Assembly (NCBI RefSeq): GCF_030272615.1
Contig: NC_081412.1
Location: 696,084,083 to 696,148,082, forward strand
Length of the DNA: 64,000 bases
Reading direction: 5' to 3'
DNA from: Cryptomeria japonica
Lineage: Eukaryota; Streptophyta; Pinopsida; Cupressales; Cupressaceae
Part shown: positions 47,733 to 61,300 of the stretch, in pieces
How positions within the stretch are numbered: position 1 is the first letter of the stretch
Layout of the letters: each line of letters begins with the position of its first letter
Position numbers and translations under genes: made by a program
The notes under the pieces: model-generated
What the model was told of the DNA's origin: nothing
The model's database searches: none
What the model saw: the letters and a program-made list of their open reading frames with translations, nothing else

Positions 47733-48600
47733 GGATGGTGAGGAAGCACTGAGAATACAGGATGAGACAGAGACAAACTTGGTCAATTTAAGACGTACAA
47801 TTTATTTGACAATCATGTCAAGTGTTGATTTTGAGGAAGCTGGTCATAAGCTACTAAAGATCAAGCTTGAACCTGGTCAAGAGAGAACATACCTTCATTA
47901 TTATGGTCTTCTTGGGCAAAGATTTTGTATGATCAATAAAATTTATGAGGAATTTTTTTATAAGTGTTTTGTACAATAGTATTCTATGATACACAAACTG
48001 GAAACAAATAAACGACATAATGTTGCAAAGTTTTTTGCCCACTTACTTGGCACATATGCTCTTCCATGGCATTGTCTTGCTTATATATGTCTGACAGAGG
48101 AAGATACTACTTCCTCTTCCCATATTTTTATAAAGATTCTCTTGCAAGAGTTGGTAGAGCAGCTTGGTATATTGTTGCTTAATGAAAGGTTGAATGATCC
48201 AACAATGCAGGAGTCTTTTGATTCAATTTCTCCAAAGGAAAATCCCAAAAATTCATGGTTTTCTATCAATTTCTTTACTTCTATTGGTCTTGGTGGTATC
48301 ACTAAGATTTTATGTGAGTATTAAAGAATATGCCAAGGCTTGTAATGTAGCAGCAAAAGTCTATTCCTGAATTAGATGAATCTACCTCTTTATGACGATT
48401 CTTCTAGTTCATCAGGTTCGTTAGATTTTGATACATCAGACTTAGATTCTGAGAGTGAAACTGACAGTGAGAGTAGTAAGGAGTCACCAAGAAAGAAAAA
48501 TAATTCAAAGCATGACAATGAGTATGAAAAAAAAAGAAGAAAGAAAAGGGCGAGGGCATCTGACTTAGAGGATGGAAGTGAGTGAAAAAATCAGAAGGAA
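46680..48600 (+). pseudogene. CWC22: CWC22 splicing-factor processed pseudogene
   Basis: CWC22 is a spliceosome component that binds eIF4A3 and helps deposit the exon junction complex. The copy runs without introns from a Lys/Arg-rich N-terminal tail through the MIF4G domain (GVYIPLFKLAQMM at 46822, then AENLIHGRGLFCRSCMKSQMASPGF and IAHLVNQQVAHEIIALELL) and an acidic linker. It then continues through the MA3 domain (TNLVNLRRTIYLTIMSSVDFEEAGHKLLKIKLEPGQE at 47776) to a Ser-rich tail ending in KKRRKKRARASDLEDGSE near 48584. Stops interrupt it (near 46758, 47128, 47377, 47425, 47498 and 47977). About 14 family residues are missing after LEPGQE near 47881, and the frame changes near 48324. Absence of introns indicates a retrocopy. 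I see no clear poly(A) tail or target duplication. It cannot give a full protein. Confidence 0.9.
47668..47730 (+). repeat. (GAT)21 tract in the CWC22 pseudogene
   Basis: An uninterrupted run of GAT coding 21 Asp, in frame within the acidic linker between MIF4G and MA3. Functional CWC22 proteins have an Asp/Glu-rich linker here but with mixed codons, so the pure run likely expanded after the gene died. Confidence 0.9.
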
Positions 48601-48995
48601 AAAGAAAAGGAATTAAAAATCTTTCTAGTCAGTTATTCAAGGCTCCAGTAGACACCGTTTTCCTAGAGTGTGACAAACAAAAGACTCACTCCCAAGTGCT
48701 TTGGTTTTATAATAGATGATTATAAGATGCTACAATGTTGTCTTATGTATTTTAATAGCCATGGGTTTTAGAGTTTTGTACTTGACAAGTAATGGATAAA
48801 CAACGTTAGGAGGAGAAAATATTCAAGGCCAAGTGCAGATTGTGATAATACTAGATCAATGAATCCTGTTATTTATTGATTATTTCTTGTTTTCCATGTT
48901 GTTTGATGTACCATAAGAAAACTATAAATATAAATTCAATAATATGCTTTGTTCAATGATGATAATTTCTATTTTCTTGCTTGTGAAGAAAGACC
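48601..48995. other. Possible 3' UTR remnant and spacer
   Basis: This follows the CWC22 pseudogene stop region. It may include its 3' untranslated part (to roughly 48840), but no poly(A) or signal fixes the end. No CACTA terminal repeat was found before the transposase at 48996. Confidence 0.3.
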
Positions 48996-51900
48996 ATGTC
49001 AGACAATATCAATGAACAACAAAATAAGGAGACAATTACTAGATTGTGGTCTAACTTGAAAAGAAAAGGTGATGGAAAATGTTATTGTCCATTCAAAGAT
49101 TGTAAGGGGTTAAAGAGTAGAAGACTTCTAATCAAAACAATGAAGAAACATTGTAGGTCGCATGGTCACATTGAAGGTGGACATGATTATCATCCATTGG
49201 TAAGTTTTTCATTATATCATTTTGACAATTTATATACATAATAAATCATGTGATGATGAGATCATGATCATGGTTTATTTATGTTTATCAATTTTATATA
49301 GGTCGAGCACCTCGAAGGACATGGTATGGATCAGCACAACCTTGAGAATATGGTTTTCGAAGTCGATGAACATGGAGGTGTGAATATCAAAGCTAAAGAT
49401 AATGATCTAATGGAAGATGATGATCATGAGCCAGAAAACACAATTGAAGATGATGGTACAAATACATTGATCCATGATTCATTTAGTACTCGCACAACTG
49501 ATCATGATGATGAAGATGACCTTGATGTTGTTCATGATGTCCCTCTACTTAAGAAGGCATCTGAGGCCCTTTACGAAGGCTCGCAGGCAACTCTTCTCTC
49601 TGTTGTATTGTTGTTGGTGAACTTGAAGGTTATGAATGGTTTATCCAACATAACAATGTCACGTATGTTAAGGTATATCATATATGTCATAATAAACTAT
49701 GAATCATGCTATACCATTAATATTCTTTATTATAACAAATTATATTTTTTTGTTGTAGATTGATAGGTTAGTTTTTGTTACCACCATCAAATATTCTACC
49801 TTGCTCATACTGAGAATTATCTGCCATTATGAAAAATATTGGAATGGAGTATCAAGCAATAGATGCTTGTCCCAATGATCATATTATATATCACAAACAA
49901 CATGAATTTTGAATTGAGTGCCCTGAATGTCATATTAGTAGATATTGAATAGATCAAATAACAAAAAGGGTTCCTCGCAAGGTTCTTTGCTATATTCCCA
50001 TTATTCCACGTATGCAATGATTATTCAAGTGCACTAGCTTGGCACAATTTATGGATTACCATGCACGCAATAGAAGTTGAGATGACATTATTCAAATGCC
50101 TGTGGATGGTTTAGCATTTATGGACCTGCAGGAAAAGTGGCCACACTTTAAAGAAGAACCTCGTAATCTCAGGCTTTCATTGGCAGTGGATAGTGTCAAT
50201 CTATTTGGAGAGATGAGATCTGTTTACTCAGTGTGGCCCATTTTTGTTATCAACAATAACATTCCTCCATGGATGTCAATAAAGAGGGAGCACATAATGT
50301 TGGCAATTATTGTTCCAAGTATTTTATCATTTAAATATAGTCATCTAAATTTAATTATAAATATTGCAGTAAAATGGTCATAATAATTATGTAATGTTTT
50401 TGTTCATTTGATTAGGTAAGTACCAAGTTAAAGATATGAATGTATATATCAAGCCTCTTATCAACGAGTTGCTGGAGTTATGGAATGGTGTCACTATGTA
50501 TGACATCTCTAGACCAATAGGACAAAGACAATTTCAATTCCATGTGATGCTTCTATGGACAATACACGATGCCTCGGGGCTAACACATTTTTGTGGTATG
50601 TTATAGTGTTTAAGTTGTGCATGAACATTATAATTCAAAAAATTATCATATTTAATCCAATTATACATTATCTTGTAGGTCTTCAAACAAAGGGAAAATT
50701 TGCATGTCCTATTTGTGGTCCAAAGATTAAATCTCGTCATTCAAAATGTTTACAAAAGTAGGTGTTTGATGAGTATAGGCACTTTCTCCACAAAAATCAT
50801 AAGTATCGAAATACTGAAAAACATCTTTTCAATGGGAAAGAAGAGAATACATCAAAGCCACGAAGAATGAAACCTCACTTGTGGAAGTTGGAATATAATA
50901 GAATTAATCATCAAGGTAATGCCATTCCATCTATTGGTTTGTCATAAAATATCTTTTCTATTTTGTTTTGTTTACTGATGATGTGATTGATGATCATGGA
51001 GGTCATGGAGGCATAAATGACCACCTTCCTGAGGGACTAAAAAGTTATCCACGACAATTTAGTAGGTTGCCCTACTACGAGCAGTTACAAATTGTTCATT
51101 TGTTTAATAGTATGCATATTGGAAAGAATATAACATAGACAGTATGGAAAATATTGGATGGAAGGCGTGACAAAGAAAAAATTGTCAAAATATGTAGTGA
51201 CATTCAAGATTCCAATCATGCAATGATAAATGGCATTCAAGCAAATAGCCATGGAGACCAGATTAATATAAGTGAGCTTCGTTGGTTATTAATGGACAAG
51301 CAAAGCAATGCTATAAAAGAAGTCATACGAAAAATTCGATTTCCCACAGGATTTGTTGTGAACATAAACAATCTCATATCAAAGAAAAGTGAATTTGGGC
51401 CAAGGATGAAAATGCATGATTGGCATACCTTCATTAAGGTAATTCATGCTCTTGTGTTTTTAGTATGTATTTAAGTACTGCGCGTACGTGTACTTTTCAT
51501 TATGTTACAAAAAAATGAAAAGATAATTTTATAATTGTTGTAGTACGTTCTACCTCTATCTCTCCTAGATGACTTTGACAATAATGTCAAGCAAGTCATA
51601 TATGATCTGGGAAAATACCTGAGGTAAGTAGTGATATTTGTTTAGTTCATTGTATAGATATTATATTTGCAATTTGTTTTACTTGTTATGTAATATGTTT
51701 TTTTGCGTCTTGAATACTTTGCAGGTGGTTGTCATGTAAAGAAATCCATAAAGATGATATAAAATATTGGAAGAGAAAAATTCTTCATTTAATGTGTGAA
51801 ATGCAAAAGTGTCTACCTCCTGCTTTTTTCAATGCACAAGAACACTACCTCATACACCAGGTTGAGGAGATTGAATTGTGTGGACCTGTACACACTAGGT

Positions 51901-53058
51901 CAATGTGGATGGCTAAGAGGCACTTGAAATTTTTTAAGGCTTTGGTTCGACAAAGAGCACATCCTGAGGGTTCTATGGTGGAAGGATATATGGTATATCA
52001 AACTATGGTGTACATTTCTAAATATCTTCCTAAGTTTGCAGCAAAGATCCACATGGATCACATTTGGGATCCCAACACCATTAACAAATTTGAAGGGGAG
52101 TACTTGAAGGGGAAAGGTAGATTGAGAAAAGTGAGAGGTAATTATAAGATGTTATTGTAGTTAATTAATTCTTAATCTTCAAAATAAATCGATTGTAAGA
52201 TGTCTATTTATTTTTTGTACAGTTGGACGAGAGTGGGATGCACTACATTTGTATATTGTAAACAATCTTGATTGGATGACAGTGTGGAATGAATGTTGTC
52301 AACATTTTGGATGCACGTTAACGTGGGAAGGTGTGGCTTCATTGGTTAAAGAAGCACATCATAATGGAGATTCCAATGTTACGCAAAGGGAAATTGATTT
52401 AACATATGGTTTAATAGATAAATAGGTATGTATAAATTTATTAATCACCCATATGTTTATCAACCCACAATGCAATAAATTTTACATGTTTGACATATCG
52501 TAGGTCAAACACCACAACGCTATGTGCTGCAATGGTCATAAATTTCGCATAAAAAAGTTGGATGACAAGAAGAAAACTTGTGATTCTGGCATCACTGCAG
52601 TCTTTGAGGTGACAAATATTTCATCAAGAAATGACATACATCCTCAATAGTATCAAAATCGATACTGTGGCATTTTGGATGATATACTTGAGTGTGACTT
52701 TAATTCCTTCAAATTAGTTTTGTTTGTCGTCAAATGGTACATGCTACGATTGAATAAAAATGATCCTGATAGAACTGTTATTGAACATGATAATGGTTTT
52801 ATAATGCTAAATACAAGGTCATTTGAACTAGTTGGGGATGAGCCCTATGTTCTTCCAAGCCAATGTGAGCAAGTATTTTACTCAGAGGTTCCACATAAAC
52901 TGGGTTGGTCATTTCTTGTTAGACATGATCCAAGAGGAAGGCCGATAAAGTATAATGTGATGGAAGAAGAAGATACCGAAGAAGTAGAAGATGAAGTGGA
53001 TGATGATCATGATCGACAGTTTCTCAATGACGATGAAGAAGAACAAGAAGAAGAAGAA

Positions 53059-53146
<88 letters not shown>

Positions 53147-53302
53147 GTGATGGTGATCATGATGGTGATGGTGATGGTGATGTGATAGTGATGGTGATGG
53201 TGATGGTGATGGTGATGGTGATGGTGGTGATGGTGATGGTGATGATGGTGATGATGATGGCGAAGACATTGATGATGATGATGATGATGGTGAGGATGAT
53301 GG

Positions 53303-53342
<40 letters not shown>

Positions 53343-53411
53343 AATGATGATGATGATGATGATGATGATGATGGTGATGATGACCTTGATGTTCATGATG
53401 ATGAAGAATGA
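48996..53411 (+). pseudogene. CACTA transposase (TNP2-type), intron-containing, decayed
   Basis: Multi-exon remnant of the En/Spm (CACTA) transposase. The first exon has a zinc-binding segment (CYCPFKDCKGLKSRRLLIKTMKKHCRSHGH, 49078-49170). Introns are visible at about 49200-49302 (GTAAGT to ATAG), 49673-49758, 50345-50415, 50596-50678, 51439-51542 and 52139-52222. The Transposase_21 (tnp2) core spans 49760-50960 with CPECHISRY, IPIIPRMQ, FKCTSLAQFMDYHARNR, WPHFKEEPRNLRLSLAVD and VWPIFVINNNIPPWMSIKREHIML. A DUF4218-type region follows (51730-52160, PPAFFNAQEHYLIHQVEEIELCGPVHTRSMW). A DUF4216-type region comes last (52670-52990, CDFNSFKLVLFVVKWYMLR). The C terminus is an acidic tail grown into a GAT microsatellite. 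Many exons have in-frame stops (near 49879, 50067, 50758, 51136, 52422 and 52648), so it is inactive. Confidence 0.9.
53059..53402 (+). repeat. (GAT)n/(GGTGAT)n microsatellite in transposase tail
   Basis: About 87 bases of pure GAT (29 units), then about 250 bases of GATGGT-type hexamers and further GAT runs. It sits in frame after an Asp/Glu-rich tail. Other frames give poly-Met, poly-Ile and poly-His ORFs that are artefacts. Confidence 0.95.
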
Positions 53412-53929
53412 AATGTATGAGGTATGCAATTAGTATATTATCTATTTAATATTGACTTCTTGATAGAATTGTTTTTACATAATTAATTCATTATGTTTTG
53501 AATTCTAATGCCATTATATAATTAATTCATGATGCACCTTTTAATATGGAGATGGAGATAGGGAGAGTGACTATTTATGTGACAATTTTTAAATTGTGTT
53601 TATTTATGGAAATTGAATTGTTTATTAGCTATGTGATGGATGTTGATTTAAAATACATATGTGATGGATCACATGTTTATGATGATGCATGTGACATTTT
53701 TTGAACTTTGTGTTTATTTATAGAACATGGATTGTTTATTACCTATGTCATGGATGGTGATTTATGATACATATGTGATGGATTACATGTTTATGATGAC
53801 ACATGATATGTGATGCTCAATTACATATATGATGACACATCATGTGATGCTTCTGATATGTATGCATTTATTGTTTATCAACTTACAAATGTAGTAATGT
53901 TTATGATTCTCAATTGATGGTGTTGATTT

Positions 53930-56900
53930 CAAGTATAGTCCCTGTGTGATGTTGTCACCCTTGGTGGGAATAGGTCGTTGACTACAGACATCATCAACCA
54001 TTTAGTTGAGGATCCTCAATAGTCTACATAAAGTAAAGGTAAGGAATTACAAAATTTACAATGATTTTGATGACATCTTTTTATTATTTAATACTCTTTT
54101 TGTCTACAAAGTTCATGTTGTTCATGTTGTGTACTATGTAACTTTTAGCTAACATAGGATAATTGAATTACATTGTATAGGACCCTGAACCCCTTTGATG
54201 AGGATCTTGCACAGTCTCATGGATCGATAGGTATAACTAGTCAATATACCCTATAGAAACTGTTTATTTTTTTAAAATTACTTGGAAAACAAACTTCCTC
54301 AGTTTTTCAAACCTCGACATTAGCAACAAATCTAATACAGTTATCAACACTTGAGGCCCCAATTGGACTTATTCTAATTTTCATTCCAAAATCAACTTTA
54401 GGGTTGACTTCTTCATCAACATTACCCTCATTTGCAAAATTTCTCTCTCATTACCAATTAACTCTCTCATTTCATGGAGTGCAGGTACCCCCAAATAGGT
54501 ATTTGTCAGATCCATCTTCATCTAGTGAGGAAAATGTAGTAATAGAAAATAAAAGTGACACATGTAGTAGGTCTACAATAGGGAGATCGACAAGAGGTCA
54601 AAAGATTAGAAGAAAATTCAATAAACGCATGAAATTTTTCCTTGCTCAAGGGGGGTCATGTTCTTATGATGATGAGACCAAAGATGACATTGAGGTACCA
54701 CTGAGGTACAAACATCTACAGAAACAATGGGTGCCCAAGGAACTTCCTCCAATAAACACCGATTTTTGTGTTAATGATAGGATATATCACATAGCACCTT
54801 CGTTGTTACATGGTTTAGGCTTATTTTCCATGGACGACATAAAGGTCTGTTACAATAGGGTTGCAGAATTGATGGAGTTTGTTGGACCTTGTTACAATTA
54901 CAATCATTGGATGCAGATTGTTAAATATTAAAAAAGTATGCGTAGGTATGCACTGTCAGCAAATTATATACAACAGAAAGATAATGATCAAAGTAAACGA
55001 GTGGCTGTATACATTGATGGTTGACCAAAAGCAATAGGGAATATTGTAGGTTTTATAAATAATATGTGACCTGGGTCAACTAATAAACAACCCAATTGCA
55101 TATTTGAGGCACACGAGGGAAATCGTGTATTTGTATGTGCGATACAATCAATAAGTGCAGGCGAAGAGCTTCTAATCGATTACAGTTTGAATCGTATAGA
55201 TACAAACAAAGTTAATATCATGGGGGTGGTACGTACTATATACCATTTAAATTAACCAACCTCCAATTAATGAATCCAATATACCATTTTATTATGAAGT
55301 TTTTTTGCTAAGTCTATTGGTTTAATTTCGCTAACGTTTTTTATATTTTTTCTTTGTCACAGGGCGACATGGATCCATCACATATCGTAGATAGAGATGT
55401 AGCTTGTGACACTTCTACCGAGCAGATAAACCTTATTGTAATTGTACAAATTAGATAGAAGCAAATTGTTACATTATTATGTTCCTTTTTTTAGTGATTT
55501 ATACTAATTTTGTAATTGTTAATGATATTCTTGACATAGACGAATGTTCAGGGAAAAGGAAAGGGAGTTGTAGTACCTGAGCACCTTTCTAGGGATGTGG
55601 AATCATTAGGGTTAAGCGATGATGACCATGAAGATCCCACAGACCTTATGAAATTCTTTAAAATGCCTCTTATAAAAATTAGAAAAGAGATTGTTTCTTT
55701 GGCAACCGTGCATCCTATCACTGATGAGATACGAGAGGGTGGAATTATTGATTCGGACGACAAAAAACTTGCAAGTAAGCAGCAATGAAAGCTTTAACTA
55801 TAACAAAAGTTCAATAATGGTTTATATTTTATTCTCTTTTATGTCATTAACTAAAATATGTACATGTTGTTTTTACAGCAATTTATCTACCCTCATCAAA
55901 GTCATTCCCACGATCAGGGTGTTGTAGGATTTTCAGGTGATGATGATTTTCTTGTATTATCATTTGCTTGGCTTATCACTCTATGTACCCAAAACACATC
56001 ATACTTGATAATGTCAATTTTCAAAATAAAGTTTCATCCTTGTTTACAATTCTTGCACTTTTCATATATTTAATGTTTGATATATTTAATGTATTATTCT
56101 TTAGGTGTTGCCAATGTTACTATGCAAATGTCGTTGCCGCCTCATCAGAAGTTACCCTCACCTATATTGCTGACAGCAATGTTAGAAACACGTAGCATGT
56201 AGACATCCTCTAGTGCACATCATATTGGCCCGCCGATTGTTGGTAGACCCCTCTTTTGCTCTATCTTCTATCATGTGTTTATTTCCATTCAAGCGTTCTT
56301 TCTTGAATTCTAATGCCATTTCATAGTGGATTCATTTTTTTCTGGAGGAGATGCACATGAGGATGTGCCAGAGGTGACTACTACTGATAACATACCATTA
56401 TTTCCTAGATCTTCTTGTATTGCTAGTATGGGAACGTTGCAGACCACATTGGTGGTGAGCGACGAAGAAATGATTCCTTTAAAGATACAAAAGTTTCTAG
56501 GTACTTTAAAATTATTATTATATATACTCTAATTGTAATTTACTTTATGATCACTCATTTTGGACTAATGATCCAATGAATTAATTGCAGGCAATGATAT
56601 TTTCTATAAACATCTTAGTGACATTGCATTGTAGATATTTGGGCCCACCATACGTAAAAGGTGGTACATCATATGTGAACTAACCCTAATCCACTTTTGA
56701 TTTCATATCATTTCTAGAATAGTTTTCCTTTGATCCATTTCTTAAAGTGTAATAAATGTAGCTTTAGTTCATTTCTAAATCTATCAGGTTTGTTTTTTCT
56801 TTAAAAGGTGGAATGACCAAGAAAAAAGGTGAAAAGATGAATTGACAAACCAAATGGTTGAGTGGTTTGGAAATGACACCTTTGACAAAACCAAGCTCCT

Positions 56901-58301
56901 TGAAAAAGCTGGCACATATCTAAAGTATGTGAGGGACCAATATAGGACCCATTTGGAGAGGAACCTAAAGTACGAGCGTCCCCCCATGATTCCAGAGAGG
57001 GAGTGGAAGGACCTGATTTTGGATGCCAAGGAGAAAATTGGAAGGAAAAAAGGAAATACACCACTAGACACCAGAAGAAGGTATGGGATACTATTAAGAA
57101 TGTAATTATGTACTAATTAATTACTCTTTATATTTATATAATCTAACATATTTCAAACTTTTTATAGACTGAGTGACATGTCAATGGCAACCAAGGCAAG
57201 GCAAGAAAAGCACGGGCAACACAAACTCGGCTCTGGTGGTTACATGAAACTTGCTGCATGAATTGTAAGTATCTCATGTAAATGAAATATTGCATCAAAA
57301 TATAAATAAATTGCAAACATTTTTTTTATCAAACAATGCAAGCAAAATTCACGGTACCAAGCAAAAATGCAGGGCTCTGAATTCAATAGAGTGCCCACAG
57401 AAGATGACAAGAGAATTGCCTACCAGCAAGGCTATTCAGTCGTGGTTGATCGGCTACGAGAATTGAGTGGGCATACACAACATTCGAGTGCATTCGTCAC
57501 ATAGGTAAATATGCTAAATGGAAGTTGTTTCAAAATGAATACTTTACCAATAATCTAATTGATGTTGAGTTCCAACATAAAGTGACTATATTTGTTTTAA
57601 ATAAGCAAGCAATGTTAACAATGTGCATGTCATTGGAATGCATCTTGCTAATTGTGAAACACCACCTGCACATGAAGGTCCAGATGTGCATCCCAGTAGT
57701 GGAGGTATTCATTTGCTATTCAAATTTATTTATTTATCTATTAATACAATTAAACATCTTAATTTGTAATTAGAGTAGTAATTAATGTAACCTTTTTTGT
57801 TAATATTTTAGAGCATGTAGTTGGTGGTGAGCAAGTGGAGCATGATCTGGCTACACAACATCAAGAACATGATGTTCCCCACTCAGGTAAAGAGGACCAC
57901 TGTTATTGCTTTAAACAAATATAATTGCAATTGGTGTTCAACATTAATGTAACCTTTAGTATTTCAACTCTAGATGATCTAGAGGCTGTTCAACATGTTG
58001 ATGTTGAGGTTACACAAAATGATGTGGCCCCATCAAGTAAAGAGCACAACAATTATGTTCTCTAAATTAATGAAATACTTGTAACAATAATAATTTTCTT
58101 TTTTGAATTTAACCCATTTCTTTGTTATTGCAGAGGACCCCCCTTCGCTTCAGTGTCCTCGTCCTCAGTATAGGACTAGGCATACATCGAGATCATGAGA
58201 AGTTGGTGGAACATCTGCAGAGGGGGGAAATGATGAAGAAACCGATGTTCCACTTAGTCTTTTCATAGCTTCAAAGAAAAAAAAAAGAAAGAAATGATTG
58301 T
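53930..58301 (+). pseudogene. CACTA second gene: SET-like domain plus TNPA/Transposase_24-like region
   Basis: A chain of short exons follows the transposase on the same strand, with repeated AG/GT boundaries. Exon pieces near 53930-54045 and 54181-54231 are followed by a large one at 54490-55230. That one encodes a basic region (RGQKIRRKFNKRMKFF) and a SET-like fold: SLLHGLGLFSMDDI (54793), ELMEFVGPCYNYNHWMQ, VAVYIDG, GNIVGFINN, QPNC and GEELLIDYS (55166). Stops interrupt it at 54929, 55022 and 55067. Later exons (55372, 55541, 55876, 56104 and 56325 onward) code acidic low-complexity linkers. The exon at 56833-57080 (VEWFGNDTFDKTKLLEKAGTYLKYVRDQYRTHL) and its continuation at 57169-57260 (ARQEKHGQHKLGSGGYMKLA) match the Transposase_24/TNPA-like protein of plant CACTA elements. 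The last exon ends in KKKKRKK at 58301. SET domains transfer methyl groups to lysines. That these exons form one gene is inference from strand, spacing and splice signals. Confidence 0.6.
54790..55190 (+). other. SET-like domain within the CACTA second gene
   Basis: In one frame (crossing three stops) the segment shows the SET signature order: GLGLF, an EFVG-type turn, YIDG, GN-x2-GFINN in place of the usual N-H-S, PNC, and GEELLIDY in place of GEELTYDY. The catalytic Tyr region is kept, but the N-H-S motif is altered, so it may already have been non-catalytic in the parent. No AWS/pre-SET cysteines were seen. Confidence 0.65.
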
Positions 58302-61300
58302 AATCTAGTTTATTTGATAATGACTGATTTTTATGTGTTAGTGAATATAATTATGTGCTAATTAATGGTTATGGATGATATGTGTTAATTAATATTGATG
58401 AATGTTGCATGTTAATTAATGTTAATCAATGTTATGTTTTAATGAACGTTATGTGATATTAATGATTGAATGCTATATTTTATTAATGGTAGAAAGAATG
58501 AATGAATAAATGTTATAAGATGTTAACGGGGAATTTAGAGTGATGTTAGGGGGGGGGGAGGGGCCAAATGAGCTTCCACCTTCATGTGGTTGGCCCTGTT
58601 AAGTAGAGAATATTAAACTATTCTCAAAACCAAGTGAAGCTCAACAAGATAACACACTTTTCAATATTTCATTATGTTGCATAGTTAATCTTATTGAATA
58701 ATGTATATTGAATCTTAATTGCAGGGTCCAATAGAGCCAACACGAACAACAACACCACAAGTTGATGGGTATAATGAACTCCCATATTGTCTTGTCTGTA
58801 CACAAACAATATGAGTTGCTTCTAGTGTTGATATCCAAGGTAGGACTGCAAAAGTTAGGAATATACCTCATCCTTGTAAGTTTTTTTATTACTTGTAAGT
58901 AATGAATATGCCTCATCCTTATAAGTTTTTTTATTACTTGTAAGTCATGAATATTGCTCTTTAGTTGATTAAAATTAAATGAAAATCTTTAATGAATACA
59001 CAAAACTATATACATATGCAAGCACACCATGGTTGAGATGGTCCAACTCCCTAGTCTCACTCTATGACTAAGCTGATGCCATATCTAAATCAAAGACATC
59101 TCAAATACATCGTCAGTGGAAAGCTGCAAAATGCCATTTTCATACATAAGCAAGACATACATAATTGGGCACAATCACCAAGAGAACAGTAAAAAGTGTG
59201 TTTGAGATTGTATCATGGATGCTTTTAAGGATTGTATCATGGATGAAAAAATCTCTTCATTAATCCTTGACTCATGATTGCTATAATACTTCTTTAGACT
59301 TCTCATGTCATTTGTTGTACTTCTTCACTATTTTGGACTGAGTTTCAACTATGTATTTGCCTTGAATTATGACTGTACCTAGCTTTTTCCTATCTTTGTA
59401 AGCTTCCTCTTTGAATTGTGGTTGTAGCTTTGATAATACCTTTTTAATGTTGCACTATTTGTAAGGAGGACAACTCCTAATGCATGTTGCAAATTGTGTT
59501 CTAGTGACTAAGACTAACCTTTTTGTACTTGATGTTTTTGACTAGTTGTCATAACCTCTGACTTTGATGCTTGTGCCTTAATAGAACTAGATGTTTCTTG
59601 TATGCATACTTGGTCAAGGACTACATTATGATGCTATAGGGCTACAAACTAAGATTAGTTATTGTATTGAGTTGCACATTTGACATGAGTTTCCCTATGA
59701 TTGCTATGCCTCTTGAGGTTATAAGGTGTTGTTCTTGTCAAGTTTTGGCAATGCTGCAACAATAACATGTTATTTGTTGTGAAGGTTTGAAAAGACCTTT
59801 TAGAAACTTATACCCTGCTCTTTTTCACTCAGTAGACTTGATTACTATCATTTTATTTGGTACTAGGTATGATTGTCTACTGGCTTTACTGTAGACTACA
59901 ATCTCTCTAGATTGTATTTTCTGAGTGTTGTTCTATACTTGACCATCTATTAGGAAAACATATCTTGAAATGTCCAAAATAATTAATGAATGACTGCACT
60001 ATCACCAATCTATCTTGAAGATTTGAAACTCTTTAGATTATGATTATGACTGTCATGATATTTCATGAGACTACTCTATCCCCATATGAAACCCTTTGTT
60101 CCCACAAATCAATGCTTTGAACTTGATTGCAACTTTATAGTGATCACTGTCTTTGTACAGTAAGCTTGCTACTTTCTCAACTTTTGATATATTGGAGGCT
60201 CCTAGGATGGTTTCTATCTTATAGTCACAATACCTTGCTATAATTTGCATTTTAGATCACTACTCAATGATCATATGATGTCTTTGTCTTTTGAATTTGA
60301 CTCTCGAGCTTGCTCTATTTCTTGCCCTTTTGAATAATTTTGGGCCACTATTCATTACTTTTATTACCCTATATGTAAAAGACCTTTCTCACTACTTCTC
60401 GTACTTGATCTTTATCTGGTTTGTGTCAAAACTACTATTGCACTTTTTCTATTTATGATTGAGATTTCTTTTGGGATTAAAAACTCTTGATGATTTCACT
60501 AAATGACTTTTGCATGACTGTAATTTCTAAGCTATCCTAGGGAACAAAAGAGACCTAGGGATTTGCACACTTCAAGGAAAAAGAAAATATAGGAAGACAA
60601 TCAACCCTTTTAAATAATATGTGGAACCCTTATGATGAGTAAGAAAGCATTGACAAACTTATAGATGTTGTTATAACACAAAGCTGAAACTATATTATTT
60701 TTTATAGATTAGATTTCTCCTTTAACCCGACTTTTTCTTGAATCATTACTATAGGTATATCCAATGCATGATTTAAACAATAAGATACTAAAAATTCTAA
60801 AATAGGGTTCTAAAACCCCTACCTCCAAATGTGAATATCTACTGTTATGACTATGACAATTTCTCTCTAGAAGCTTTGATGCTAACTTCTATAATGCCTA
60901 AACTCTGCATGTGGTTTGCATGGTGTTGGCATGAGGTGCTTTGTAAATGTCCTTATGGATTCTCTTCATATTTTTATGAAACTCCTTCATCGAAGAGGCA
61001 AACCTCTCATTAAAACTTTGAAGTAACCCTTTGACTATTGTATGTAGTCCTTTTCTTATAAACCTTCCTCCTTGTGGTGACATGCTAGGACATAAGCTGA
61101 AGGTGTAGCTTGTGGAACCTGTTGAACATCAAATCTGAATTAAGTAAAATATCTTGATTTGAGAGATTAAATCATAGAAGCCATCTATCTTTGGAAGAAA
61201 TCATCATTTTCATTGATACCATAATAACCCATAAGTTATCGAACAAGTCTAATAGTATTCTATCGAAATATCCAAAATTCAAATAGTATCGATGAGACCC

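Noticed and set aside
46680-48600. Functional CWC22 gene
   Set aside because: Several in-frame stops, a lost segment after LEPGQE, a frame change and no introns.
52909-53429. Poly-Ile, poly-Met and poly-His ORFs
   Set aside because: Alternative frames of the GAT microsatellite in the transposase tail.
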